Source: Chloroflexota bacterium (lineage in GTDB: Bacteria > Chloroflexota > Anaerolineae > UBA4142). From it: a stretch of 37,862 bases of DNA. The notes under the pieces were generated by a model, which was given only the letters and a program-made list of their open reading frames with translations, was not told where the DNA came from and did not search any database. A program made the translations under genes and the position numbers. The DNA lies in contig JACRPR010000158.1 in the NCBI GenBank assembly GCA_016223105.1, positions 1 to 37,862 of the forward strand, read 5' to 3'. Below are positions 16,101 to 24,925 of this stretch, piece after piece (within the stretch, counting starts at the first letter, position 1; each line of letters starts with the position of its first letter).

Positions 16101-17554
16101 CGCTTCTCCACCACGATCACCGGGCGCTTGGATTTTTGCGCGACCGTCGCCGCATCGAGATCGTCCGCGAGCGCAAATTGATCGGTCAGCATTTTACGAT
16201 AAGACGCGACAAGCCACAAATCGCGATCCAACACGATCACATCCGCGCGTTCGCCCAACGCGTCGCGCGCGTACCACAACGCGAACGTTTGCGCGTCATC
16301 GTTCGTGAGCAAAATCGCGCGCGGGGGCGCATCGCGCAAGGTTTGGCGCGCCCATTGCATCGCGGCATCGTCGTCGCGCAAATTGATCGCGTTCCAGAAG
16401 AGCGCGAGTTGGAAAAGTGGAAGTAAAACGTAAAGCGTAATGCGTAATGCGCGCGAAACGTGCGTGATGCGTGAGACGTGAGACGTGAGCAATGATAAAC
16501 CGCTGGCAAGATAGAGCGCGAGGATTGGGAGCGCGAGCGCGAGATAGACGAACGAATCGAATGTGTTGTACGTGATCGCGAAAATCGCGATGAGCAAAAA
16601 TGGGATGAGTGAAGCGAACGCGAACGCGCGATGCGCGCGCCAGGTTTGCGCGCATCCAAAAATCGCGATGAGCGCGCCGAGTGGCGTGAATTGCACGAGC
16701 AAAGTTTCGATCAATGCAATCGCGCGCGCCGGTAAATCGGCGAGCGGCGTCGCGAACAAATAGCCGCGATACAATTCCGCGCTCACGAACGACCACCATC
16801 TTTCGAGCGATGAGATTTCGCCCCAGGGCGACGACGCGCGATTGAGCGCGAGCAAAATAAAACCGTAGATAAAAAACCAGCCGAGAGAAAAAGAGATTAA
16901 GGGATTGGAGATTGAGAGAATAGAGATTGGAGATTGGAGGTTGGAAGTTGGAAGTTGGAGGTTGGAGGTTGGAGGTTGGACGCTTGGCGTGGAGGTTGAG
17001 CGTTTACGCGGTGGTTCGCTCGCGCGACGAGTCCAAATGATGGGCGCGTAAAAAATCAAAACTGGGTGCGCGCCGGTGGCGATGCCGAGCGCGAACGCGC
17101 GCACAGTCGGGGAAACATCGCGCGCGGCGAGCCAGAGCAAAAACGCCGCGCCGAATAGCGCAAGCGCGTACACTTCGACGATGATCGCGTGCGCCCACAC
17201 GAGCGGCGCGAACGCGAGCGCCAACCCCGCGCTCATCGCGGCGAATCGCGCGCCATTCATTCGCCGCGCGGTCGCAACGATCAACGCGACCGCGCTCGCG
17301 GTGAAAAACGCAGACATCAGATTCAAACTGAATGCGGGTTCGAGAGGAAGTCGTAAAAATAAATTGCCGATGAGCAAGTACGCCGGAAAACCAGGGGGAT
17401 GCGGCAACGCGCCGCGCGCGATTGCGCGCGCGAGATCGCCGCCGTCTATGCCGAACCGTGACCAGGTCAGCGACGGCGGCATCGTCGCGAGGTAAACGCA
17501 AAACGCGATCAGCGCGCTCGCGAGTTCAACGCGCGCGGCGCGTAACCAGCCCAT
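16097..17554 (-). CDS. DUF2723 multi-spanning membrane protein with repeat-derived linkers
   Basis: A 485-residue polytopic membrane protein. The N-terminus (IAFCVYLATMPPSLTW, GIDGGDLARA, LPHPPGFPAYLLIGNLF) matches the DUF2723 family, predicted GT-C-like glycosyltransferases; the D in GGDL is the likely catalytic aspartate, followed by HPPG. About ten hydrophobic segments follow and a soluble C-terminal part (PRAILLTNDDAQTFALWYARD). Two loops are encoded by short DNA repeats: residues about 185-215 (PPTSNLQLPTSNLQSPI) and about 355-375 (LLTSHVSRITHVSRALRI). The family normally lacks these, so they look like in-frame repeat insertions. It overlaps GT2 (17526-18500) by 29 bases. Probable role: sugar transfer from a lipid carrier on the outer face. 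Confidence 0.85.
   Translation of the reverse strand: MGWLRAARVELASALIAFCVYLATMPPSLTWSRFGIDGGDLARAIARGALPHPPGFPAYLLIGNLFLRLPLEPAFSLNLMSAFFTASAVALIVATARRMNGARFAAMSAGLALAFAPLVWAHAIIVEVYALALFGAAFLLWLAARDVSPTVRAFALGIATGAHPVLIFYAPIIWTRRASEPPRKRSTSTPSVQPPTSNLQLPTSNLQSPISILSISNPLISFSLGWFFIYGFILLALNRASSPWGEISSLERWWSFVSAELYRGYLFATPLADLPARAIALIETLLVQFTPLGALIAIFGCAQTWRAHRAFAFASLIPFLLIAIFAITYNTFDSFVYLALALPILALYLASGLSLLTSHVSRITHVSRALRITLYVLLPLFQLALFWNAINLRDDDAAMQWARQTLRDAPPRAILLTNDDAQTFALWYARDALGERADVIVLDRDLWLVASYRKMLTDQFALADDLDAATVAQKSKRPVIVVEKR
16413..16490. repeat. Degenerate short repeat inside the DUF2723 gene
   Basis: Plus-strand text shows repeated GTAAAACGTAAAGCGTAATGCGTAATGCG and GATGCGTGAGACGTGAGACGTGAG units of about 8-9 bases. 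The reading frame of the DUF2723 protein is kept and encodes SHVSRITHVSRALRIT. Confidence 0.75.
16905..16982. repeat. AT/G-rich tandem repeat inside the DUF2723 gene
   Basis: About nine imperfect copies of a 7-base unit (TTGGAGG, TTGGAAG, TTGGAGA) run on the plus strand. They encode, in frame on the minus strand, the linker SVQPPTSNLQLPTSNLQS. The composition differs sharply from the GCGC-rich surroundings. Confidence 0.85.
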
Positions 17555-18500
17555 GCCACACCAAGCCCGCGCCCAGTCCCGCGCCTTGCACCGCGACGCG
17601 CGCGAGCGTGATCGGAATCCACGCGAGCGCGACCGCGCGATCGCGCGGGAACGCCCAACGCGCGAACGGCACCGTCGTCGCGACGAGTGCGAGCAAACTC
17701 GCGAGCGCGCCGAACGCGAGCGGCAACCATATCCACGCGCCGAATGAAAATAACGCGATCAGCGCGAGCAACGCGAATTGCATTTTGAGAATCGGCGCAG
17801 TGTGCGCGTCGCCGCGAATTTTTTCGGGATAGCGCAAATACAACAACGCGCGCCACCATCCGTAACGCGCCTTGCGCGCGAGATACATGCACAACACCGT
17901 CGGATGATGATGCCACACCCACGCGTCCGGCGCAAAGCGCATAAAACAACCGCGCCGCGCGAGTCGAAATGCCAAGTCCACATCTTCCGCCGACGGCACC
18001 GGGAATGTCGCGTCGAAGCCACCGGCTTGCAAAAAAATTTCGCGGCGATACGCCGCCGCGTACGAATCCACAAAATCAATCCGCGCCAAGCGCGCCATCC
18101 GTTCGTAGCGCATTTCAAATTCGAGTTGCGTCAAGCGCGCGATCAATTCGCGTTGGCGCGTGCGGTACGTCCCTTTCGTCGCGATCACTTGCGCGTCCGC
18201 GAACGGCGCGATCATTTGCGCGATCCAATCCGGCGACGGCGCGCAATCCGCGTCGGTGAATAAAATCAGATCGCCGCGCGCGTTTTGCGCGCCGAGGTTG
18301 CGCGCGGCGGCAGGACCGCGATTGGGTTGTTGCAATACACGCGCGCCGGACGCGCGCGCGAGTTCCGCCGTGCGATCGGTCGAACCGTCGTCCACGACGA
18401 TGATTTCATCCGGCGCGCGCGTTTGCGTTTGCAACGCGGCGAGACATTCCGCCAAGGTCGCGGCGGCGTTAAACGCGGGAACGATTACGGAAACATTCAT
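17526..18500 (-). CDS. Membrane-associated glycosyltransferase family 2
   Basis: A 324-residue GT2 enzyme. MNVSVIVPAFNAA is the standard start; VVDDGSTDRT binds the nucleotide, FTDADCAPSPDW holds the DxD-type metal site, and SAEDVDLAFRLARRG carries the catalytic acidic residue. The last 90 residues contain two or three membrane segments (FALLALIALFSFGAWIWLPLAFGALASLL), so it works at the inner face of the membrane, probably on a lipid carrier. It is the first gene of the long glycan operon; the next gene overlaps by 29 bases. A terminator-like hairpin lies 6 bases upstream of the ATG, leaving no good ribosome binding site, which suggests attenuation or poor translation. Confidence 0.9.
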   Translation of the reverse strand: MNVSVIVPAFNAAATLAECLAALQTQTRAPDEIIVVDDGSTDRTAELARASGARVLQQPNRGPAAARNLGAQNARGDLILFTDADCAPSPDWIAQMIAPFADAQVIATKGTYRTRQRELIARLTQLEFEMRYERMARLARIDFVDSYAAAYRREIFLQAGGFDATFPVPSAEDVDLAFRLARRGCFMRFAPDAWVWHHHPTVLCMYLARKARYGWWRALLYLRYPEKIRGDAHTAPILKMQFALLALIALFSFGAWIWLPLAFGALASLLALVATTVPFARWAFPRDRAVALAWIPITLARVAVQGAGLGAGLVWHGLVTRRAR

Positions 18501-18506
18501 CTTTAT

Positions 18507-18542
18507 CAAAAACCCGAAGGGTCTCGAAGACCCTTCGGGTTT
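18507..18542 (-). terminator. Strong intrinsic terminator or attenuator hairpin
   Basis: A perfect 15-base stem (AAACCCGAAGGGTCT type, 18542-18528 with 18524-18510) and a 3-base loop end in a run of five T on the minus strand. It lies 7 bases past the stop of the C25 peptidase gene and directly before the GT2 start codon, so it should end the peptidase transcript or attenuate read-through into the glycan operon. Confidence 0.85.
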
Positions 18543-18549
18543 CTCAACC

Positions 18550-20706
18550 TCATTTAGCAAACACCACGCGCAATGCCGGGTCGCCGATCCACACGAACGT
18601 ATCAATCACCTCGCGGCGATCCGACGAATCGTTCGTCATTTTTTGTTTCGCGCGCCACAACGCTTCGCCCCAGGTCGTCGCGCCGTGTTCAAACAATTCC
18701 GCGTACAGCAAACGCATCAATTGTTTTTGCGGATCGGTCAACGAAAGTCCGGTCGGCACAACGCCACCGATGATGCCGCCGTCCGTTTTGAACAACGCTT
18801 CTTCGGTGAGCGAATCTTTTTGCGGATGATAAAAATATCCATCGAGACAGGTCGGCGTGATCAACACCGGCAAGCGATCCGCGTTTTTAATTTCTTTGAG
18901 ATTTTCCGCGCTGAACAACGGACCCGCCGCCCAGGTGTCAATCGAACCGTGACCGATGTACGACAACATTCCCGCGCCTTCATTCCAGCGCGCGATAATT
19001 TCCGGGCGCGTCGCTTTGACATCGCCTTTGCGGTCGGCGAGATAAATTTTCGTCGGCTTGAAATCGCGCGGTAACTTTTCGACAAGCTCGTTCGCCATCA
19101 CGACAAAATCGGCGTCCTTATCGTCCGCCGAAAAAATCGCGCGGCGATGCCATTCAGCGGGTTGCGCTTTTTCGTACGCGATAATTTTTTCGACCACGCG
19201 CGTAACTTGCTCCGGCGTTTTCGCGGGGATACGTCCAATCGCGAGCGCGGGCAAGCCGGTTTTTTCATCGAACGAGACAAACCAATTGTCACTCGCGGCT
19301 TGAGTCAGGTGCAACGTCTCGACCAAAAATGTTGGGACGAGATTTTTGTTCGCGCCGTTTTGATAATCGCGAAAATCGTAACTCGCCTTGCCGACCAGGA
19401 GCGCGAAACGCGGCGCGGGTTTCGCCCACTGCGTTTGCGTCCATTTCAAAAATTCGCGCAGAGCGTACGGCGATTCGATGCCATTGCCAAATTCATCGTA
19501 CACCGCGTCAATCGTCGCGACGCTCACCTTGAGACCGCGCTCGCCGCGAAACTTGACGAGCGGTTGAAGCGCGTTGACAAAATTCGCGTGGGTGATGATG
19601 ATGTAATCGGCGGGACGACTCGCGCGCAATTCCGCGCCGGTCATTAACGCGATTTTTGTGGGCATTCTGCGCGCGTTCGCGCCAAGCGCGAGCCAGCGTC
19701 GCGTCGCGCTCGATCCGAATGTGAGCGCGCGATTTGTAATCGTCGCGCCAGTCGCGCGTTGTGGCTCGGCGGGATCGGTGATGTCGAACAGATCAATCGC
19801 GTCGCCGGCAAAACCATCCACGCGATACGCGCCCGCGTCGGTTTGAAAAATCAGCGCGTCGTCTTGCGCGATGAGCCGGCGCGTGTACGTCATTTCAAGC
19901 GCGCGCAGTAAAACGATATCGGCGGCGGCGGGCGTGTCGCCCGGCGCGATCAAGCGAATCGAGTTTTCCCCGGGCTTGACCAGGTTTGCGGGAATCGTCG
20001 CGGTGATCGTGCGCGCGCCTTGCCCGTCCCATTTTTCATCCGCGACGCGCGTGGTGTTGAACTGCACGGTCAAGTGATGATCGGGATTGTTCGCCGCGTC
20101 TTGTGTGCGACTCCAGAGATACGTGCGAAGTTGCGCGTTCGCGCTAATCGCGGAAGGCAGTGTCAGCGTGATCGTCGTCGTCGTCGGTGCGGAGAGCGAT
20201 TGCCAAAACCAATGTTCGCCCGCGATCCCGGCTTCGACGATGTAGAGCGAGGGCTTGCTCGCGCGCGCGACACTCGTTACCGAATCTTTCGGCGCGCCGG
20301 TTGGCGCGGCAGGCACCTCGCGCATTCGTTTGCCCGGTTGCGCGCCCCAGCGGAACCAGTACACATCGAAATTGGAAAAAGTGGAATCGGGCGCGGGCGC
20401 GAAAAATTCTAACGCGAAATTTTCTGGCGCGCCGAGCATGCGAATCGCGATTTCGTGATCGCCGCGAAAAAGTTGAAGCGTGGGCGCGTCGATCTGATTT
20501 GGATCCGCGCCGGCGGCGCGCAACGCGCTCGCAGTAACGCGATACATTCCTTCGGTCGGGATGATCAATTTATAACGCGGGATTGCCGGTTGCGCGAGCG
20601 GCACCGGCGTTGGCTCGGAAGGCGCGCTGGGAAGCCAGGAATCGAACAGCGCGCAATTGACGAGGAAAAATAAAATGGCGATGGTGAGCGCGAGACGTTG
20701 CATCAT
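18550..20706 (-). CDS. C25 (gingipain-family) peptidase, putative lipoprotein
   Basis: A 718-residue exported protein. The N-terminus MMQRLALTIAILFFLVNC ends in a lipobox-like LVNC, so it may be a lipoprotein. The catalytic histidine is in MLSYIGHGSIDTWA and the nucleophilic cysteine in LPVLITPTCLDGYF, the C25 HG...C arrangement; KLSVATIDAVYDEFGNG-type residues precede the domain. The region YKLIIPTEGMYRVTASALR (residues about 45-65) and LQLFRGDHEIAI match the N-terminal part of the larger C25 at 21787-24867. Unlike Bacteroidota gingipains there is no type IX sorting domain. The ATG overlaps the stop of the Fn3-like gene upstream (ATGATG), so the two are made together. C25 enzymes cut after Arg or Lys in known cases; specificity here is unknown. 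Confidence 0.88.
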   Translation of the reverse strand: MMQRLALTIAILFFLVNCALFDSWLPSAPSEPTPVPLAQPAIPRYKLIIPTEGMYRVTASALRAAGADPNQIDAPTLQLFRGDHEIAIRMLGAPENFALEFFAPAPDSTFSNFDVYWFRWGAQPGKRMREVPAAPTGAPKDSVTSVARASKPSLYIVEAGIAGEHWFWQSLSAPTTTTITLTLPSAISANAQLRTYLWSRTQDAANNPDHHLTVQFNTTRVADEKWDGQGARTITATIPANLVKPGENSIRLIAPGDTPAAADIVLLRALEMTYTRRLIAQDDALIFQTDAGAYRVDGFAGDAIDLFDITDPAEPQRATGATITNRALTFGSSATRRWLALGANARRMPTKIALMTGAELRASRPADYIIITHANFVNALQPLVKFRGERGLKVSVATIDAVYDEFGNGIESPYALREFLKWTQTQWAKPAPRFALLVGKASYDFRDYQNGANKNLVPTFLVETLHLTQAASDNWFVSFDEKTGLPALAIGRIPAKTPEQVTRVVEKIIAYEKAQPAEWHRRAIFSADDKDADFVVMANELVEKLPRDFKPTKIYLADRKGDVKATRPEIIARWNEGAGMLSYIGHGSIDTWAAGPLFSAENLKEIKNADRLPVLITPTCLDGYFYHPQKDSLTEEALFKTDGGIIGGVVPTGLSLTDPQKQLMRLLYAELFEHGATTWGEALWRAKQKMTNDSSDRREVIDTFVWIGDPALRVVFAK

Positions 20707-21638
20707 ACGCTCCGCCTGGAGCGAATGAAAAAATAGAGCGCGAAAATTGCCAGCGCAAAGCCGGTAACACTGGTCGCGCCCGTCGCAAAGATGATGCCGA
20801 TCGCGATCAGCGGCGCGAAATTAAATCGCGTGGATTGCTCCGCCGCGAGGTCTTCTTCTTCGAGCGGCGCGTCTTCGATGGGCGGATCGGTTGGCGCAAC
20901 CGGCGCGGGCGCGAGCGCGATGCGCGTCGGATTTGTCGCGGGCGCGGGAGTGGCAGTCGGCAAAATAATCGCGCCGCCGGTGCGCGCAGTCGTAGGCGAC
21001 GGCGCAACTTGCGCGATTTTTTGCGCGGCGGTCGGAATCGGCGAAGCGGTGAAAGTTGGCACGGGCGTAAACGTTGGCGCGCCGGGAACGAGCGTGTTGG
21101 TGCGCGTGGGTGTCGGCGCGGTGGTGCTGGTTTGCGTCGCGGTCGCGTTCGGCGCGCTTGTGTGGGTGCGCGTCGCGGTCGCGGTCGGTGCGCCGGTGGG
21201 TGTCCGCGTCGCGGTCGGCGCGCTTGTGCTCGTTTTGGTCGTGGTCGGCGCGGCAATGATCGCGGAAACCGGCGTGGTTGTTTCGGTTTTGTTGCTCGTG
21301 TCAATGCTCGCGAGCCGATAATAGTACTTGATGCCGGGCGTTACGGCAGTATCATAGTACTGATACGTCGTGCCCTGGGTTTGACCGGATGAATTGACTT
21401 TGGTGATGGAGGCATACGGACCGGCTTCAGCGGTACTCCGCAAAACATAAAAGCCGGCGTTCTGCAATTCGCTCGCGGTCGCCCACAAAATACGAATACG
21501 ATTCGTTTCGGCTTTCGCTTCCAATTTTTCAAGCGTAACGCTCGCCAGAACGCGCGAGAAGGTCGCGGCAAAGACAAACGCCATCGCCGCGATGCAAACC
21601 CACCGCCAAGTTGAAAGTAAACGCAATTCGAGTTTCAT
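20703..21638 (-). CDS. Exported Fn3-like protein with Thr/Pro stalk and membrane anchor
   Basis: A 311-residue protein: signal peptide (residues 1-33), a fibronectin-III-like domain (about 34-130) with LEKLEAKAETNRIRILWATA and ELQNAGFYVLRS, a stalk of about 130 residues built of TPTxTxTxT repeats (TATRTPTGAPTATATRTHT), an acidic patch (PPIEDAPLEEEDLAAEQ), and a C-terminal membrane span ending in RSRRSV. It belongs to the first position of an Fn3-C25 cassette and is coupled to the downstream peptidase. A partner, substrate or surface scaffold for the peptidase is plausible. The related domain occurs in the lipoprotein at 24926-25375. Confidence 0.85.
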   Translation of the reverse strand: MKLELRLLSTWRWVCIAAMAFVFAATFSRVLASVTLEKLEAKAETNRIRILWATASELQNAGFYVLRSTAEAGPYASITKVNSSGQTQGTTYQYYDTAVTPGIKYYYRLASIDTSNKTETTTPVSAIIAAPTTTKTSTSAPTATRTPTGAPTATATRTHTSAPNATATQTSTTAPTPTRTNTLVPGAPTFTPVPTFTASPIPTAAQKIAQVAPSPTTARTGGAIILPTATPAPATNPTRIALAPAPVAPTDPPIEDAPLEEEDLAAEQSTRFNFAPLIAIGIIFATGATSVTGFALAIFALYFFIRSRRSV

Positions 21639-21685
21639 CAGAAAAATGTCCAGACCGGATCGATCAATTTTATTCGCGCAGATAA

Positions 21686-21713
21686 ATTATATCCGCGATG
21701 CCGGAAAAATCAA
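21686..21713 (-). promoter_or_regulatory. Sigma70-like promoter for the second Fn3-C25 cassette
   Basis: TTGATT (21713-21708), a 16-base spacer and TATAAT (21691-21686) on the minus strand, with a start expected near 21679, about 40 bases before the Fn3-like gene. Confidence 0.7.
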
Positions 21714-21747
21714 TATGCCGTTTGACCCGATACGCGAGTACTATGCC

Positions 21748-21779
21748 AGACCTTCCAGGGCTTGAGACTTGGAGGGTCT
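21748..21779. repeat. Palindromic element after the large C25 gene
   Basis: Arms AGACCTTCCA and TGGAGGGTCT (one wobble) flank GGGCTTGAGACT, just beyond the stop codon at 21787. It lacks a downstream T-run. The same style of element (AGACCT...AGGTCT) recurs at 25418-25454, so it is probably a dispersed repeat that may double as a transcript end. Confidence 0.6.
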
Positions 21780-21786
21780 GAATTTT

Positions 21787-24700
21787 TTACCGCAAGATCG
21801 CCGGGAAAAACATTTGCGTTTGGAATTGCAACTGCGATGCCGGGTCGCCGAGTAAAACAAATGTGTCGAGTAAATCCAGGTGTGTACCGCTGGCATAGCG
21901 TTGTTGTTTGCCGACAACGGTCGCCAAGCCGATGCGCCGAATGTTTTGCGTCATCAACGCGTCGTAAAAACCGCGATGCAAATAATCGTGTCCCTGCGCG
22001 ACGCCCAACCCGGTCGCCGCCCAACTCGCGAGCGCGCCATTGCCCACCAAGCGCACATTTTTTTCGGCGAGCCCATAGCGCCACGGATCAATGTGCTGAA
22101 AAACCCCGGTATAGCACGTCAGTTCGATCATCATCGGCGCTTTGTTGCCGTTGGTCAACAGCGTCAAATCGCCGTTATTGTATGGATCGAGAATATCGCC
22201 GTTCCCTCTAAAAAAACTTTCGCCGCCCCACGCGGTCTGCGAACCGTGTCCGACATAGTTGATGATCAACCGCCCGCTATTGAACGCGGTAAAAAACGCG
22301 TCGCGCACGGCGGTTACATTCGTGTACGGCGGCGAGTAGGACAAGCCACACCAGGGATACGCGATCCAATTCGTGCACGGATTGTAGTAAATCCGTTGAG
22401 TGTTAAATGTGAACGGCACGAGTTGCGGATTGCTCGCGACCGAGTCGGAATAATTCCAAAAATTACCGGCACTGTCCGGCACACCAGTTTCGGTGAACGC
22501 ATTATCGGTCAGAAATGTGAGCGCGCCGCGCCAGCCGCCCGTCGGCGGAGTTTGTTCGTTCGCCAAAATTTTGTTGACCACCGCGCTCAACTCGCTGGTG
22601 GTGTTGACCGGCAAACGACCGAGTGCGAGAAACGGCACCGTGTTCGTCGGCGCGTTAAACGCGACGAAACGGTTGTCGCTCGCGGTTTCGGCAAGCCAGG
22701 GATCAACCACATTGAGCAGTGTCGGAATTTGGATGGGCTGGGAGATGATCGGATCCGGAATTGCCGGGCACGGCTTTTGCGTGGAACAATAATTGCGCGG
22801 ATCGAATGTGCCATCGCCGATCAATACCGCGTAGGTCGGCGCGGGCGCTTGCCAATTCGCGTACGCGTACGCGAGAAAATCGCGAAGCGCGATCGCGTCC
22901 GCGACGCCGTCGCTAAATTCGTCGTACACATCCTGAACATCCACGAGTTTGACGCGCAGACCTTGCCCCGCGCGTAAATTCATCAACGGTTGCGCGCCGG
23001 TGAGAAACGCGCTCGGCGCGATCGCGATGTAATCCGCGCCGTTGCTCGTCGCGGATAAATTCGCGAACACATCTTTGGTGATCTGGATCGGCGATTTGAT
23101 TTGAGACTGGGTCAGCGCGATGTACTCGCGCGCGGTTGTCAGCGTATCGCTGAACGCCAGCGTGAACGTGGGACCGATCGCGGCGGTGATCACGTTCGGA
23201 TAACGCGCGACGTTCAACGGATCGGTGATGTCGAACGCTTTGATCGTCACCGCAGAAAAATTTCCGATTTGATAATTGAATGTGCCGGTGATCGCCTGGC
23301 GAAAACGCAACGTATCGGTAATCGCGGTGTGCGTCGCGTTGTACGCAACGTCAAAATAATTTACATCAATTCTGGAAAAGACGCCGGTGCCGATACCTTC
23401 GACGCGCAAATCATTCGCGCCCGCGAGCAAGAACGCTTGATCGAACGTAAAGGTCGGCGTGGAATAGAGTTGATGATTCCAGGTGGCTTCGCCAATGTAA
23501 TAGTTGTTTACATAGAGTGGTGCGCGATAGATCGGGATCGAAAATTTTGTCGTGTCCACAAAACCGGCTAAATTGATCGTGAGCGCCGCCGAGTACGGCG
23601 CGCCCGACGCGAGACGGTTGCTATTGATTTGGAATGGCAAGGTGATCGCGCTCGTGGTGTAATTGTAGACCGAAGCCCACGTCCAATGATCGGCTTCTTG
23701 CCAGGGCGCGGTGCTAAGATATGCGAGGTTCTGTTCAAAATGTTGCGTATCGGTGAACACGCCGGGAATTGTGGATGCGCCAACGCCATCGTCGCTCGCC
23801 ATCCGTTTGCCGGTTGCCGCGCTGTGCGTCAACCAGTACACATTCGTCGTCGTGTATTTGGTGGATGCGCGCACGCCCCAAAATTCAAAATAATTATTCG
23901 CGCCGCAGGTCGTGTTCCACGTCGAACCGATCACATTGATCGCGAGTTCGGTGTTTTGTTTGTAGAGTTGCAAAGTCGCCGGGTTGAGTGCCGCGGGATC
24001 AAGTCCTTGCGCTTGCAAATCCGCGCAGGTTACTTTGTATATGCCGTCATCGTTCAGCGCGATTTTGTACCACTCGCCGCCAGAGTAACGCGGCGCGCGC
24101 GGCGGTCGCGATGGCAAACCGCGCGTGCGCCAATTGCGCGCGGTGGAATAATTCGCGAACGCGCGTTGAAATACCGGCTCGAACGCGCCTTCGTCCACCG
24201 CGCCGCCGAGCGTTTGCGGCGATTGCCCGCGCGGGTACGTCAAGGTGATTTCAACGCGGATGCGCCGGTGAAAAATGATCTGGCGCGTCGCGCCGTTGTA
24301 TTGCAAGGGATTGAACTCGACGACGATGTAATGTTGACTGCGCCAATCGCCAGTGTTGCTGATGCGCGCGGATTCTGCCGGATAAAAACGATTTGCAGAA
24401 TAGGTCGCGGCATCGGCGCGATAAGTGTGTCCATCAAAACGCGGCACACCATCTGGCTTGGTGTAATCCACGCGTTGCGTCGGCACGGGCAGAGGCGGCG
24501 TCGCGAGCGCATCGGTACGCGCATCGTCTGCGATGATTCGCAGTGATGCTTGCGCGCCCGGCGGAATCGCGACCAGCGTGCCTTCGCGCGGCAATTGCGG
24601 TTTGCCGGTCTCGCCGCCGTTGACGAGACCTGGGATCGCGAGCGCGGTGAATGTACCGGCGTCCACGCGTTGTGTGCGCGCGGTGTACTCGCCGAATTGA

Positions 24701-24867
24701 AATTCCAACACAATGCGATTCAGGTCCGATTGCAAAACGCGCGCGCCGTTCGTCGCGGATTGCGCGGCGAGCGAATTCGCATCGAACACGAGAAGCGTGC
24801 CGGCAAGGGTCAATGCAAAAATAGCGAGACCTAACGAACGTCGCAAATTTAATTGGTGTTGAAGCAT
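21787..24867 (-). CDS. Large secreted C25 (gingipain-family) peptidase
   Basis: A 1026-residue protein with a signal peptide (residues 1-35, LGLAIFALTLAGTLLVFDANSLAAQ). An N-terminal propeptide-like region (about 40-240, with IPPGAQASLRI and FNPLQYN) matches the pro-region style of C25 zymogens. WYKIALNDDGIYKVTCADLQ and LQLYKQNTELAI mark a beta-rich segment shared with the smaller C25. In the catalytic domain the histidine is in LIINYVGHGSQTAWGG and the cysteine in APMMIELTCYTGVFQH. The C-terminus stops soon after the catalytic domain (LLGDPASQLQFQTQMFFPAIL), so no sorting or adhesin domains are present. It follows the Fn3-like lipoprotein by 58 bases. It probably processes surface proteins or scavenges protein; the substrate is unknown. 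Confidence 0.9.
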   Translation of the reverse strand: MLQHQLNLRRSLGLAIFALTLAGTLLVFDANSLAAQSATNGARVLQSDLNRIVLEFQFGEYTARTQRVDAGTFTALAIPGLVNGGETGKPQLPREGTLVAIPPGAQASLRIIADDARTDALATPPLPVPTQRVDYTKPDGVPRFDGHTYRADAATYSANRFYPAESARISNTGDWRSQHYIVVEFNPLQYNGATRQIIFHRRIRVEITLTYPRGQSPQTLGGAVDEGAFEPVFQRAFANYSTARNWRTRGLPSRPPRAPRYSGGEWYKIALNDDGIYKVTCADLQAQGLDPAALNPATLQLYKQNTELAINVIGSTWNTTCGANNYFEFWGVRASTKYTTTNVYWLTHSAATGKRMASDDGVGASTIPGVFTDTQHFEQNLAYLSTAPWQEADHWTWASVYNYTTSAITLPFQINSNRLASGAPYSAALTINLAGFVDTTKFSIPIYRAPLYVNNYYIGEATWNHQLYSTPTFTFDQAFLLAGANDLRVEGIGTGVFSRIDVNYFDVAYNATHTAITDTLRFRQAITGTFNYQIGNFSAVTIKAFDITDPLNVARYPNVITAAIGPTFTLAFSDTLTTAREYIALTQSQIKSPIQITKDVFANLSATSNGADYIAIAPSAFLTGAQPLMNLRAGQGLRVKLVDVQDVYDEFSDGVADAIALRDFLAYAYANWQAPAPTYAVLIGDGTFDPRNYCSTQKPCPAIPDPIISQPIQIPTLLNVVDPWLAETASDNRFVAFNAPTNTVPFLALGRLPVNTTSELSAVVNKILANEQTPPTGGWRGALTFLTDNAFTETGVPDSAGNFWNYSDSVASNPQLVPFTFNTQRIYYNPCTNWIAYPWCGLSYSPPYTNVTAVRDAFFTAFNSGRLIINYVGHGSQTAWGGESFFRGNGDILDPYNNGDLTLLTNGNKAPMMIELTCYTGVFQHIDPWRYGLAEKNVRLVGNGALASWAATGLGVAQGHDYLHRGFYDALMTQNIRRIGLATVVGKQQRYASGTHLDLLDTFVLLGDPASQLQFQTQMFFPAILR

Positions 24868-24925
24868 TTTTTATGGAGCTACCTTTGTTGAATGATACGC
24901 ACAGGGACGCGCGCGCGATGCAAAT

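Noticed and set aside
20807-21392. Open frames of Arg/Gly or Pro/Arg repeats on both strands
   Set aside because: They are frame shadows of the Thr/Pro-rich stalk of the exported Fn3-like protein.
18550-24867. Type IX secretion cargo
   Set aside because: The C25 proteins lack the C-terminal type IX domain and the organism is probably not a Bacteroidota member.
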